A DNA stretch of 64,000 bases from Rotaria macrura (taxonomy: Eukaryota; Rotifera; Eurotatoria; Philodinida; Philodinidae): the NCBI GenBank assembly GCA_900239685.1, contig OENT01000001.1, positions 496,001 through 560,000 on the forward strand. Direction: 5' to 3'. The position numbers and the translations under genes were made by a program. The notes below the pieces were generated by a model. It did no database searches, was not told the origin of the DNA, and was given only the letters and a program-made list of their open reading frames with translations. This document shows, piece after piece, positions 37,971 to 50,265 of the stretch. Within the stretch, counting starts at the first letter, position 1. The number at the start of each line of letters is the position of its first letter.

Positions 37971-39633
37971 TCAACTCAAATCGAGTTTAAATATACAATG
38001 ATACATTTGTTGTTCATTTTCACTTGTACCAATAGAAGATAAATGTAATGCATCAATAAATTGTTTACCGAAATAAATGTCGTTCGTTTCATTTTCATAG
38101 ATCGATGAAAATTTTCTTTTACTTTTAAATACAATTATATGTGGAATAAATTCTTGATAGTTACCAGCGAAAAATATATCGCTCATCTTTTGCTTTTGTT
38201 GTTGTTCATAAAGACGTTCGATGATTAATGTACGTAAATTTTTCAAACGATTATTTTGTTGACATTTAATAAACAACGTTTTACTGTGAAATGTATCAAT
38301 ACCATGAAATTCTAGACATATACGTTCCGGATAAGAACAATGATAGTGTATTTCTTCTTGAATACGTTTTAACGCTAGTATACATTGTTCGATTTGTGAT
38401 GATGAATCAAGACGTAATGTCAATAGTGTTAAATGTAGATGATGAGGGTCAAATAATGGAACATGTGACGATGATGACGAGACAAGGGAAGGATATGTTG
38501 TGAATAAATGTTCCCGATATGCAGTATAATGAGATATAAGCGATGAATCATTTATCGGTATCGATATTAAATAGTTCGGCTTATATAAGCCATCAGTTAA
38601 AGTTAAATAACGTTTCATTGGCAAATTATGATCGACGTCAGTCCGTTGTTCGTCTGAGATCGATCTATTATAAAAATAAAGTAAATTTACATGTTTTATT
38701 TTAATTGTATGTGTAACATTAATAGAAAGCTTACTTTATTTCAAGTGAATTTCCATGTCGTTTAATAACATCTTCAATCGTTTGTTGACTACCAGTCGAA
38801 CCAAATATTAAATCGATGCGTGACTTTTTATCCCAGATAATTTCATTTCCATATTTAAAGTATTGTATACGATGTATAGGTATAGAAAGTGTATTTATAT
38901 GACGATCACTGATTGTTGCTGAATCAACTTTAAAATCAAAATCATTCAATGGTTTTTCTTGTAAACCAAGAAAATGATCTGTATAACCGACACGAAAAAA
39001 ACGTTTATCAAGACGATTATCCCATTCGATGAATGAGAGAACATCTTCGACTGTTTTCATGGATGATTTCTTAATTTCATCAGGGTTATGTTCATCAGTC
39101 TGAGACGTTTTATTATGATTAGTATTCGATGTGTATTGTAGAATAAGTTTTCCGTTTGTAGGTGAACGTGGAATAGACGCATTATTATTGATGTTATTTG
39201 TGTTAACAGTTAATGTTTGAATATTATTTTCGTCGAACCACTTCAGTAAGCGTGAATAGATGGGTAAAATCATAGGTTGATTCAATAGTGTTTCACTATA
39301 GGATTGAAGAAGCTTTTGAACAAGTAAAATTTGATCAGGATTAAGGCGAGGCGCTGTTATTAGTATTTCAGGTAACTTTTTTGGATAAGATTCTATTCAT
39401 GCACGTAGAAAACAAAAGTCAATATGTTTTAATAATTGATATTTCATTCTATACTCACCATCTAATTGTAATGTTAATGAAACGTCATATTGATCAGCTC
39501 GTATTTTCAATATATATGAGAATTGTCCAATTGATGATAGAATACGAATATTATCTTTGAAATAATTCCGAAGTAAGTTGATTTCTTCTTCTTGTCCAGC
39601 ACTTATTGATTTATTTTCAATCGTAGTTGCCAT
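37971..39633 (-). CDS. LENG9: LENG9-like protein: RWD + MJ1316 + AKAP7-type 2H phosphoesterase domains
   Basis: Three exons, 39459-39633, 38735-39392 and 37971-38664, give 508 residues with phases 1 and 2. The N-terminal about 130 residues look like an RWD domain (EEEINLLRNYF, LPEILITAPRLNP). A central segment has the MJ1316/DUF504 signature: VEDVLSFIEWDNRLDKRFFR, then RIQYFKYGNEIIWDKKSRID. The C-terminal about 200 residues resemble the AKAP7 NLS 2H phosphoesterase fold. Its first HxT motif is intact (HHLHLTLL), but the second reads PHIIVF, lacking the usual Thr/Ser. Vertebrate LENG9 combines MJ1316 and AKAP7-like domains with a CCCH zinc finger, and I see no zinc finger here. Cellular role is not established; RNA end processing is a guess from the 2H fold. 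Confidence 0.8.
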
Positions 39634-40337
39634 ACAATTGTAATGTTCTAAATTGAAATCGTTCGATGTTTTTAAAGAGATATAATTTGGTTTCGTGTTT
39701 TTCTTTTATTATTTTTCTATTACTGATGTGTACTCACCTGGTGTACGTAAATGAATACAGCAAATAGATGGATTACATCGGAGATTTTTATGTACTATCG
39801 TGTAACTTACGTTACTCACGCACACACTGACCTTTTACAGTCAGCCTCTTTTGCCTGCCTAGATGAATGGATCAATACGAGAGAACTAGCAATAGATTAC
39901 CATATCATCAATATTCATCGTAGATAAATAGTATTGGTTTAAGGTTTTTAACCAATCATATCCTTTAATATTCGTCTAATATTATTTGTAGTAACGTTTT
40001 CAATTGAGTAAATATAATATGCGCAAAATAGATAGATTTCATGCGACTGATATTTCTATCAATCTACCAATGGAAAAATAGATTCAAACCTTCATGATGA
40101 TGTTTCTTAGTTCATAGACCATGTGCTTCGATGTGTTAAAATACGCATATTCATCATGGTGGTGGAGAATAGAGTCATAGATTTCTTGAGCAATCAAAAT
40201 GACGATGCATTTTATCTTATTTATTTATTTTTACTTTTTATATATACAGCACTTTTTTATTTTTTAAGAATAAGTAAATCGATTCGAGATTGTTTTTTGT
40301 ATTGTTTTACGATAGATTAACATAATAAAAAAAGAAA

Positions 40338-41052
40338 ATGGGTCGCCGACCTGCCCGATGCTATCGTTATTGCAAGAACAAGCCATACGTAGGTTTTTCC
40401 ATACTAGTCATAATATAAAAACTATATTCATTTAATTATATATTTGTTTTAATAGCCGAAATCTCGTTTCTGTCGTGGTGTACCCGATCCAAAGATTCGT
40501 ATATTTGACTTAGGACGTAAAAAGGCTCGTGTCGATGAATTTCCATTGTGTGTTCATCTTGTTTCCGATGAATATGAACAATTGTCTAGTGAAGCACTCG
40601 AAGCTGGACGTATCTGTGCAAACAAATACCTAGTTAAACATTGTGGTAAAGACGCATTTCATATACGTATGCGTGTTCATCCATTTCATGTACTTCGCAT
40701 TAACAAAATGTTATCATGTGCCGGAGCCGATCGTTTACAAACAGGTATGCGTGGTGCATTCGGTAAACCATTAGGAACTGTTGCACGTGTCAATATCGGA
40801 CAAGTTATCATGTCAGTTCGTGTTAAAGATCAACATAAAGCACAAACTGTCGAAGCTTTACGTCGTGCTAAATTCAAATTTCCAGGTCGACAAAAAATCT
40901 TCGTTTCGGATAAATGGGGCTTCACGAAATTTACCCGTGAAGATTATGACCGTTTATTTCAACAAGGACAATTACAATATGATGGTGTCAATGTTAAGTA
41001 TTTGCCCAATCATGGTCCACTTGCTGAATGGAAAAAACGACAAACGGTTTAA
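40338..41052 (+). CDS. RPL10: 60S ribosomal protein L10 (uL16)
   Basis: A component of the large ribosomal subunit near the peptidyl-transferase centre and P-site tRNA. Exon 1 (40338-40388) encodes [17 protein letters not shown]. After a 67-nt intron, exon 2 (40456-41052) encodes [20 protein letters not shown] through KKRQTV. The 215 residues compare with 214 in human. The conserved loop [18 protein letters not shown] and the block [13 protein letters not shown] are intact. The start context AGAAAATGG is favourable. It is the most strongly conserved gene in the window. Confidence 0.98.
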
Positions 41053-44000
41053 AATCATTTGTTAAAATATTTCTTGTTGCTTGTTCTTCTGCAATTAACG
41101 AAAGCGAAACGAAAAAACGTTTTATGGAATAAGATCATTTTTTTATTTAAAGAAAAAGAAAAAAAAAACAAGAAGAATAAAATATAAACCGTGCAGTTAA
41201 TCTAATTCTTATTAGCATACAAACAAACAGATAACAATTATTGAGAACGTAATAAAACAAAGAACTGATGGGAAAATGAAACAATATAATTACAACATTC
41301 GATTAATTCGTTATCATTTTCATTCTATTGTGTCATACAAGTGATTATTTGTAAAAAATAATCGTAGAAGTCGAAGGAAGGATGTCATTTGATGAGTTCT
41401 ATTGACTGTTCATTCATGAGAAAATATTCTTTTGCTTTTCAATGGTCTATGAAAATACTACGTACAATAGAAATGTTCTGAGTTGTCGTATCTATTAATG
41501 TACGATGATAATCATCACTATTGCTGCTGTGAATACGAATAGAAAATCTTGTAAAATTCTAGAAAGAAATCGATTGATATAACCAAGCGTGATTTCTTCA
41601 TTCTTACATGGACGTCATATGTATGATCGCAAAAATGGATCATTTCAAACGAAATAGTAGAGTAAATCATTGTCACTAAAAAGAGAATCCTCTCTTCCGT
41701 TTTCTACGACACACCTTCTACGGCGGATTGTGTGAGATTGATTGAAAAAGTTGGTTATAAATTTAGATGAAGTCAAGTTTCCAGAAATGTTGATCATCAT
41801 AAATGAGGGATAGTGAGTTCGATCGAGTTCTCTATCTACTCTCGATGGATCGATGATATTCGTATTTTGCTTAAGTACTTATGTCATTACTATTTGTGTT
41901 GGTATGTAAATGATCGAACCGTTACAATTTGTTGTAAAGACAAGTTTATTTATAAATTTTCAGTGATTCACAGTTATTTTAATGATCAAATAAGAAGTAA
42001 AATATCTCATCGCACAGGTAGTTTTATTCAGTTGAAGTCGAGTTATATTCCTAAAATTGAATTGCTTCATATAAATGAGAAAATCAAAGTCATTTGTTAC
42101 CCAAATTTGTAATAAAACAATCATTTGATCGGAAAAAATGACACTATTTGTCTATCGTACTGAGTATCGATTGTTAATCGAGAATATAGCTCGTAGTTAA
42201 GTTTTTCTGTTGCCATACACTTGGACAAACATTCCAATGTAATCATCAAGGCTCTATGTTGACTTTTGCTGAAATATTAGTTATTTTTATTGCACTTTCT
42301 TTCTACGACTTATTTTTACTATTATGTTTGAAGATGAGTAGGAATTGTACATGTCTATTCGATGACCACTGATAATATAAGGATAGAGTATGACGCATCA
42401 TCATAGATACACTTTAATGAGCTATAGTTAATTGATAAAGTATTGCTCGAAGACATTCACAGAATGATATAAATCTATTTTTGATAACTTTTCGTATTTA
42501 TTCAACGTGTCGAAGACGCTGAATTCTATTAAAGATTTCTTTTGAATAGAAAGTATTTTTTTACTCAGAAAAAAGATTATATTCAAATATCAATGTCTTT
42601 GTCGAATACAGAGTTGTTAAAAAACTAAAAAAATATTAATCCAAATGCGTTTTGCTGATGAAACTTGATTTTTTAAAGATTTTTATTGAAACTAAAATAC
42701 TTCTTTAATTATAAAAACTACGAAAAATTCCGTTGTTATGTGAAACAAAATACAGGCCATCAAAGTTTTACGTATATGGAAATTTTTTTTTTCTGCTGAA
42801 AATCTCCATCGACCTAGGTGTTCATTAAGATGAAATCTGTTATTGAAATCAAAGTCATTGTTGCTATTCACAAGAATGATTCATTAACGATGAAATCATT
42901 AATTAGTCGAACTATGTTCAATCTTTTTAGTCGTATCTTTAATCAAATAAGATGATTTAACAAACTTTTGGAAAGCAAATTATTGGTCTAAATAAGAGTG
43001 TAAAATATCTTAGAATTTTCTAAAAGATAAAGAAAGTACATGTATACCAAGCGTAGGGTAAACTACCTACTGATTAAACTATTATTCTAATTGACAGTAC
43101 AGAGGTATTTTGTTCTTTTGTTTTTATAGATAAAAAAGTTTATAGTATCTCAGTACAAGTACGATAATCATTTATGAGACACGGATACAAGTATAATTAC
43201 ATCGTTTGTTCACTATTTTGGATATTAGAGACTTGAAAGTGCTACAATAGAGATCAGACAGACTTGGAATTATTTTATCAAAATCTTGATTAGGATTGGT
43301 AAGTTTTAAATTTAAACTTTCTGTCAAAACTCTATTTACTCCATGTTGAAAGATATTCTTAGATAATTCTATCAATTAATATTTTAAGATTTTCATTGGC
43401 AAAAGCAAACCGTTTTATGACTGTAGCATCGTTTCACATAATCTTGCATAGAATGCGTACTAAAAAATTTTAGAAAAGTACTACACAAGTCTTTTATAAC
43501 ATTTTGACTGTGATAGTAATTTCTTGCGCCGCATGTATTTATCTCATTTATCATAACCATGGGATAGTCTCTACGTAGGATGAAATTTATTTCCAAGACG
43601 AACTAATTATAAACCAAATCAAATAGTAATACACGTACGATCTTTGTATTTTATACAGACTACAAAGTCATTCATTCTACTGTAAAAGAGTGTGATGGTG
43701 CTAATATGCCTTCACGGATCGAAGCATAATCACAGTTACGTCTTTCTTTTCTTACTTCATAGATTTATAACTACTAAAATAAATAAACAGAAACTTTAAA
43801 ATAGACGATCGCACCTACATATAGTCTCGTTTTTTTATGCTATTCTTTTACTCTATAGAACAACGAAGACAAACAACAGAACTTCAACATTAATAGATTG
43901 CCATATACAATTCTATTAGCCCTTATGAGTTTGAGTCTTTTCCATGTACGAAAGTATTTCTTCACGCGAGATGGACTGCTAAAACACTTGTTTTACTCTA

Positions 44001-45123
44001 AAAGATCTATGGAGCATGTTTTTTATGCAAGCCTGTTCGAAACTAAATAGATTCAATGCATCGACAGTTGCACTTCTTCAGACGTATCTCATCGACTGTT
44101 GTTTTTCACTCATATCTGACACTACTAGTTTGTAAGAGAAAAACAAGAATCAATACTTCAGTTATTCATTGTGTTTTTTTCAGAAAAATGATCATACTTG
44201 GTTAGGTCGATGCTTTCAACTCTCCGTCCGAACAAAAATCTGAAGTATTCTCAAACTCGACCAGATTGAATTTAGAATAGTTTGTAGGGCTCTAGTTCTC
44301 TTAAGTGAAATGCAGAAAACTGAGATAAAATGGTCAATGAAACTTCCTACGATGTAATTTTATTATTTTCTTTTGACAACTTTCAGCGTGTAATCTATTG
44401 ACTACGATCATTTATCATAGGGAATATTAGAGATTAGCAATGAACTAAATAAATCGAAAAATCATTTCAATACTCATAAATTCGAGAACCAGTTATATCA
44501 ATACACGAATTCATCGAATTGCTCTGCGAATACTCTCTGAAATCGATCTCGACAAAACTTCATGCAGACTATCCTTGTTCAATTAGGATCGATGTATAGT
44601 TAGCTAATTTCATCTTACTGTTTGAAAATTGTGACAAAATTTCATTTATGTCATCATAGAAAACTTATATTTGATATCGTTTGGTACAGATTCTAAAGCA
44701 AGTGCTGTAGCTGTGACTCAAATGTAAAAGCTATAAGACACTAACAAAAGATAATTTTTTTCATCATTATATCATACTGAATGATTCATTTTACAAGACA
44801 TCTTTTATCACTTTGTGTCTATACATCCATTTAGCTTTTTTTGACATATTGATTTCAGTTAGGAACAGCAATATTTTAGATTAGTACTAAAGATTAGTTT
44901 GCATAGCCTCGTATTGTTCATATCATGCAGAGATACTCAACTATAAAATTCATATTGATTAATTGAATCCAATGATGGAGAGCATTTTATGGTAGGCTGT
45001 TCGGCAGTGAGCGCATGATTTGCTGTTTTGTGTCATTTTCTGAGAATTACTTTTCTGTTTAATAGCACAACAGATGTACTGCTATTTACGGGGTATTCTA
45101 AGATACTCATCATCAAATATTTA

Positions 45124-45173
<50 letters not shown>

Positions 45174-45356
45174 ATACAGAAAAGATTTTATTGCTTGCAA
45201 TAAAAAAATAATAATATTTCGATAATTATTTTTATAATTGTATCATGCATAGAGAAAACAGATAAAAATAAAAGCATCGATGACAAAAAACAGTAATAGA
45301 TTAAGAAAATAGTTAAGACCGGAATGTATCGATCAATAGGGAACGATATAGTGTAT
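41053..45356. other. Long spacer between RPL10 and ASAH1
   Basis: 4.3 kb of AT-rich DNA, the 3' flank of two convergent genes. Short frames (such as 41813-42112) lack an ATG start and family resemblance. No transposon ends were recognised. Confidence 0.5.
45129..45164. repeat. (TA)n microsatellite
   Basis: About 18 TA units, followed by GTATGTATATA. Confidence 0.95.
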
Positions 45357-47115
45357 TTACCAAGGTGCACAAGGTGCATCTTCATCACGACAATATTGCC
45401 AATAGGATTCCAATCGACCAGTAGCTGGTTCCATCAAAGCTGTATATACAGTCAACTAAAACATAAGAAAATTATTTAGATAGAAATAGTGAGTAAATAA
45501 GACAGTATATTGTTTACTTTATTGAGCACTGGTCTTGATGAAAAAACGTTGAATAAAGATTCGAATGTAACTTGAGTTTTTCCTTTAGCTTGCATACATT
45601 TGATACATGGTGTTATGCGATCATCAAAGAAAGGTGGCTTTTTCCAATTGTCATAGTTTGTTTCGACCAAAAACCATAAATTATCTTTACCCAACGGTTT
45701 AATATCATCGGATCCATTACGCGAACGAGTTATGATGGCACCCTGTTAGATAAGAAAAATCAAAAATATATCAATATTTTATTTTTGAAAAATAAATATT
45801 TACGTACCTGTTTGGATGCAGGTCCAGCAATAATATAATAACATGGAGCTGTAAGTTTAACTTGAGCTAAATATTGCACAGCTTGGTCATAAGTTTCCGA
45901 TGTTGTTAACATATCCCGCATGGCAAATGTAACAAAGGATTGTTTACGATCAATGTCAAATATCCATTCAATTAAGCCAATATAACCACCTTTAAGACCA
46001 TAGCGTTCATTCATTGATATACTGAAAACACCAGGTTTGACACCTGTTATAACACCGATATAGCTAGAAAAAAAAGAACAAGTTCAATTGATTCTAAATT
46101 AGACGAACGATAACTATTACCCAGCAAAGCTTGTTGTTCGGAAAAGAACTTTTCCATTTTGAGTAAAATTTACTTGAGTAATCAATGGACGTAATTTTTC
46201 TGATAGTGTCCATGTATTGTTTAACATATCCCAACTAGAATATATGAAGTTATACGTATAGCAATTAATTATGAATATGTTTACTCACCCCAGTAAGAGG
46301 CCGAAATCAAGATTTCGTCCATGAAGAATCTTGCCATTTGGATCTTCCGCCACAATCGATGTACACAATGTAAAGATTTCATAGAAGATATTGTACAGAA
46401 CGATTTCACCTAGAAGTAACGAAGATTCTAGTCAAGTATTGTGATTAAAACGATGTCATGCGAAAAACAAGCACATTGATATTGATTGAATAATACATAT
46501 CTAACTTCTATTTTATTTTTAATACGAATCAAAAATATAGTAGCATACCTAATGGTGCGCCTGTTGCTTGACTAATGCCTTTCATTTCATCACCGTAAGG
46601 TGCTGGTAATGTATCAGCCATTGCAGGCTATGAAAAAAAAATGACACAAATAGCCACGATAACGTTGAAAAAGTTATATATACAACTCACCAATTTGGTA
46701 TCGACAAGACTGACTAGAAATTGAAGTTCAGGTGATATGGAGAGAACAAATGTTTTGATGTAATCAACCAAATCGATAATCTAATTATGATTTTTGAAAA
46801 TATTTCCGTACGAGTAAAATCAACGAACGAAGCGAAATTGTCTTACTGCAGGTTTGTAAATAGTTGCAATTTCTTGCCATCTTTCAGCAGGTGGCGAATC
46901 TAAATTCACAACATATGTTGGTACTAGTCGATCTGGTTTTGGAGGCCATTGATCATTCAAACATTGTTCACCGAACTGAAGAGCAAGACGAAGAAGAGAA
47001 AATTCATTAAAGATTCATTTTTCTTATAAACCACATATAAATATATGTATATACATACAATGCCTTGAATTGAGAAAACAATATAAAGAAATGCAATTGT
47101 ACGGTATATCATCAT
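45357..47115 (-). CDS. ASAH1: Acid ceramidase / NAAA-type N-terminal nucleophile amidase
   Basis: A lysosomal hydrolase that splits ceramide into sphingosine and fatty acid. Nine exons: 47059-47115, 46847-46975, 46691-46780 (one edge may be off by 1), 46549-46627, 46289-46409, 46121-46234, 45808-46063, 45518-45742 and 45357-45455. They total about 389 residues (human has 395). Exon 1 is a signal peptide ([16 protein letters not shown]). The autocleavage and nucleophile Cys lies in [11 protein letters not shown], followed by [13 protein letters not shown]. The catalytic-site Asn is in SMNERYG and the Arg in IITRSR. The C-terminal block [15 protein letters not shown] is characteristic of ASAH1. 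Cysteines near both ends (FGEQC and the terminal CAPW) fit the disulfides that hold the alpha and beta chains. NAAA is the main alternative, but the C-terminal motifs favour ASAH1. It lies 146 bp downstream of TUBE1 on the same strand. Confidence 0.94.
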
Positions 47116-47261
47116 CTGAAGACAAAAAAAACGACAACTGTGTATGTGCAAATTTTTCAAACTGATTTTAAGAGATGAGATAAGATATGTTGACACGAAA
47201 AAGAAAAAAATATTAAGAAACAGGAATCAGAGTTGATAAGACAAGCTAAAAGAAAGTATTT

Positions 47262-49959
47262 TCAAGATAAAACATTTAATCGAGGTATGTTTGTTGACGA
47301 TGACGATGAATTTTCATTCTCTGTCGTATCTTGTAGCCCACTTGTTTGTTCGACATGTTTATATTCTTCAATTAATTGATTAAGATTTTCACGTGCTTGT
47401 TCAAAATCATTCAATTCTATATAATCTGTATAATGATGTACGTGTGCTTTTCGACGATAAAGTGTTGTAAAACGTTCTTTTAATTCGACAAAAGTTTCTT
47501 TTATACATGTATGATTAGCTAAAGTTAATAATGAGTATGGCAAACCATTTGGTGGCACTACACATAAGCCAATTTTCCAACCATCTTCATTCCATTTGAC
47601 AAACTTCATATGTTTTAATTTAAGTAGATCAATATTACGACGTATATCAGACATTTGAATTGTTTTACTACGTAAAATCATACCACAAGCTATATAGATG
47701 CCATCAATATGAGGTCGTACGCGTAACGTTTGAAAATGTGGTGAAAGTGCATCACGAAATATTTGATTTATGTTTCGTGGAATCGATGAATTTGTTGTCG
47801 TTTTAAATGGTGCTGGTACTTGTGAACTTATCAAATAGTGCATTCGTGGATAAGGTACAAGATTCATCGGAATTTCACTTAAATCAACGTTTAACGGTCC
47901 ATCAAAACGTGATGATGACGTTAGATTTAATAGTAAATTAGCAACTATTGTATTCATAGAATCAAATGGACATCGGCCATCTTCGTTGACTTTCACTGAA
48001 CTGTCACATCGTGATACAATGTCTATAAGTGAATCATTGTCAACAGGTAGAACACAATCAGCATGTTCGGTTAATTCACGTGTAGCAAGAACAGAATTAT
48101 ATGGTGATGTTATAACATCATCATCTTTTGAAGGATAAACTGGTGTTACAATTCGACATACTTTTGGATACATTTCATCTAATAATGATAATATAAATGT
48201 CCCAAGACCACTACCGGTCCCACCACCCTACGATAAAAAATGATATTTATCATCATTATAGATAATTTGCAGTCGATGACAATATACATATATATATTAT
48301 ATACGTATGTATATGTCGTGTCGAAGTTACAACTTCAGCAAATGTGTACTATTCATACAATCAAAGGTTCAAAGCAACATGTCCATCAACCTTGTTTGCA
48401 CACGTCGTTCCAAATGACTCACCAAAGTCATTACGAGAAATCGCACGACTTCAAAGTGTTACCGGTGATCAAGGAATGTTGAAATGCGATTGTAAAGGAG
48501 GTTCTAAAACGAATCCATGCAAATGCAAACAAGCTAAAATGTTATGTTACTCTCGCTGTCATCATTCAGCAGTATGTGGAAACAGACAATTTTTGAGTTC
48601 AACTATATCAATCTATTTTGCTTAAAAACAACTTTGACGACCACATTTGCCGAAGTTATAACATCGACACGACATATATATATATACAATTTTTTTTCAA
48701 ATTAGTAAGATATCAGAAGTGAGAAATCGCAGCAAAATAATGCTCTACTTTTATCGTCCAATGGACTTTTGAAACTATTTTTTTATTGAAATATTCAAAA
48801 CAATTGTCTCTAATGAGACTGATGAACATTATTTTGAACACAATGAGAGAAATCGAGTTGTAATTGAATTATTACAACTAATACCATAATCAGAATCAGA
48901 ATCAACCAAAAAAGCAAACCAATCTTATTCGAACTATATGCTTGGTTTTTATAGCTAGTACTTGCATTTTTATCCAAAGTATAGATTTGAGTACACGAAA
49001 CTAACAGTACAAGACGGTGAAAAATGAATTTTCCACGATGATCTATTACAAGTAACCTATCCGGAAAGTTGCTTGTCTACTGATACCTTTATTGCTTTTA
49101 ATCGAAGTTCAAATTCTATACTTTTGGTCTTTTGTTTTTGTCTTTAAAAACAAAAAACTTGAGTATTTCTCAACGATGAAGAACAATTTGTAAAATTGTT
49201 TTCATAGCAGTGAATCGATAATAAGAAAAAGCCTATAGTTCAAATCCAATGTTGTGAGCCATGTTATCTGAAACATATTTTAGACTCTTTTAGACAGATT
49301 TCTAACAGTCCTATAACGAAAAACGTCGTCTAGATATTATATGAAAACTACTATTCATCGAAATAACTCGATTAACGGCGATGAAACATCATAAAAAAAT
49401 GCCGAAATAAATCATGCTAGCTGAATTTTTGCATCTTCTATATTTCAAAAACTACTAATACTTCTTAATCTTCTCTGTATTATCACATTCACTCACCCTG
49501 CTAGCTCACCATGGAATGAATCATCATAAAGCTTTGTAATGAGTCACATTGTTCAGCTTGTCGACGAATTTCATCACTTAACATTTGTCGATATTTTTCA
49601 CCATAAAATCGATTTCCGACAGCCCAATTATTACCTGCTCCACTAACATCACGAATAAACTGTTCACCATCAAATAAATCTCTCAATGGACTGGACAATA
49701 TTGAACGAAGTACACCTTCCTCCATGTCAACAAGAACAGCTCGTGCTTTTAGTGTACGTATGGGTGAGGGATACGGTAACGACGAACTTTTACTATCATC
49801 AACATTACGAAAAAATGTACTCAACGATGCATCATAAATACATTTTTTTGGATTTGTCGACGACATAAGTGAAGCATGTTCACGTAAAGCTAAATCCCAA
49901 AACCGACAACCGATTTGAGAACCACATTGACCAACCTGTACAATAATGTTTTGTGCCAT
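47262..49959 (-). CDS. TUBE1: Epsilon-tubulin
   Basis: A centriolar tubulin needed for triplet microtubules and basal-body maturation. Two exons, 49510-49959 and 47262-48227, give 471 residues (human has 475). Epsilon-specific features include the N-terminal VQVGQCGSQIGCRFWDLALR, KARAVLVDMEEGV, and the insert-flanking DDVITSPYNS and ADCVLPVDN. The GTP phosphate loop GGGTGSGLG starts exactly at exon 2, because the intron falls after HSM (phase 0). IVANLLLNLTSSSRFDG and the C-terminal YRRKAHVHHY also match. The 1.28 kb intron carries a transposon remnant. Presence of this gene fits a ciliated animal. Confidence 0.96.
48314..48674. mobile_element. Ginger-like DNA transposon remnant in the TUBE1 intron
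   Basis: A 361-bp element with inverted termini of about 33 bp. The left end is TGTCGTGTCGAAGTTACAAC and the inverse of the right end is TGTCGTGTCGATGTTATAAC; both continue CTTC(A/G)GCAAATGTG. Termini of the form TGT...ACA with a 4-bp duplication (TATA on both sides here, though in TA-rich DNA) are the pattern of Ginger transposons. Ginger elements encode retrovirus-like integrases. The internal sequence holds only the last part of such a gene. Confidence 0.72.
48344..48625 (+). pseudogene. C-terminal fragment of a transposon integrase-type gene (CXC cysteine cluster)
   Basis: The frame reads through to TAA at 48623-48625 and encodes a cluster spaced C-x-C-x8-C-x-C-x6-C-x3-C-x5-C, starting KCDCKGGSKTNPCKCK. 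It is preceded by SPKSLREIARLQSVTGDQG. This tail is familiar from integrase genes of Ginger/KRBA2-type elements. The catalytic DDE core is missing, so the fragment cannot act as an integrase. The frame has no ATG at its beginning. It lies antisense to TUBE1 within the intron. Confidence 0.6.
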
Positions 49960-50265
49960 ATTTACATACGGATAAATAGAAAGTTTAACATTCTCTATTA
50001 GTTTCTAAAATATAAAATACAAACAAGATGTTCAGATGATAGCAATAAGAAACGTTTGAGCTTCTATAAGTATAGTATCGAGATAATGCACCTCGTTTGG
50101 TTTTTGTTTTATCGCGATTCTAAATATACTGAACACTGCACAGAGTTATCGTTAAACATGAAATAAAGGTAGTAGCGAGAGAAAAAATCGAAATGGCAGA
50201 AAAAAAAATATATTATAAGTTTTTGAAAACAAAAGGGAAAAAAAGAACAGACATACAATTGTGTT

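Noticed and set aside
41813..42112. 99-codon frame in the RPL10-ASAH1 spacer
   Set aside because: It has a GTG start, low-complexity I/Y/K-rich composition and no recognisable motif.
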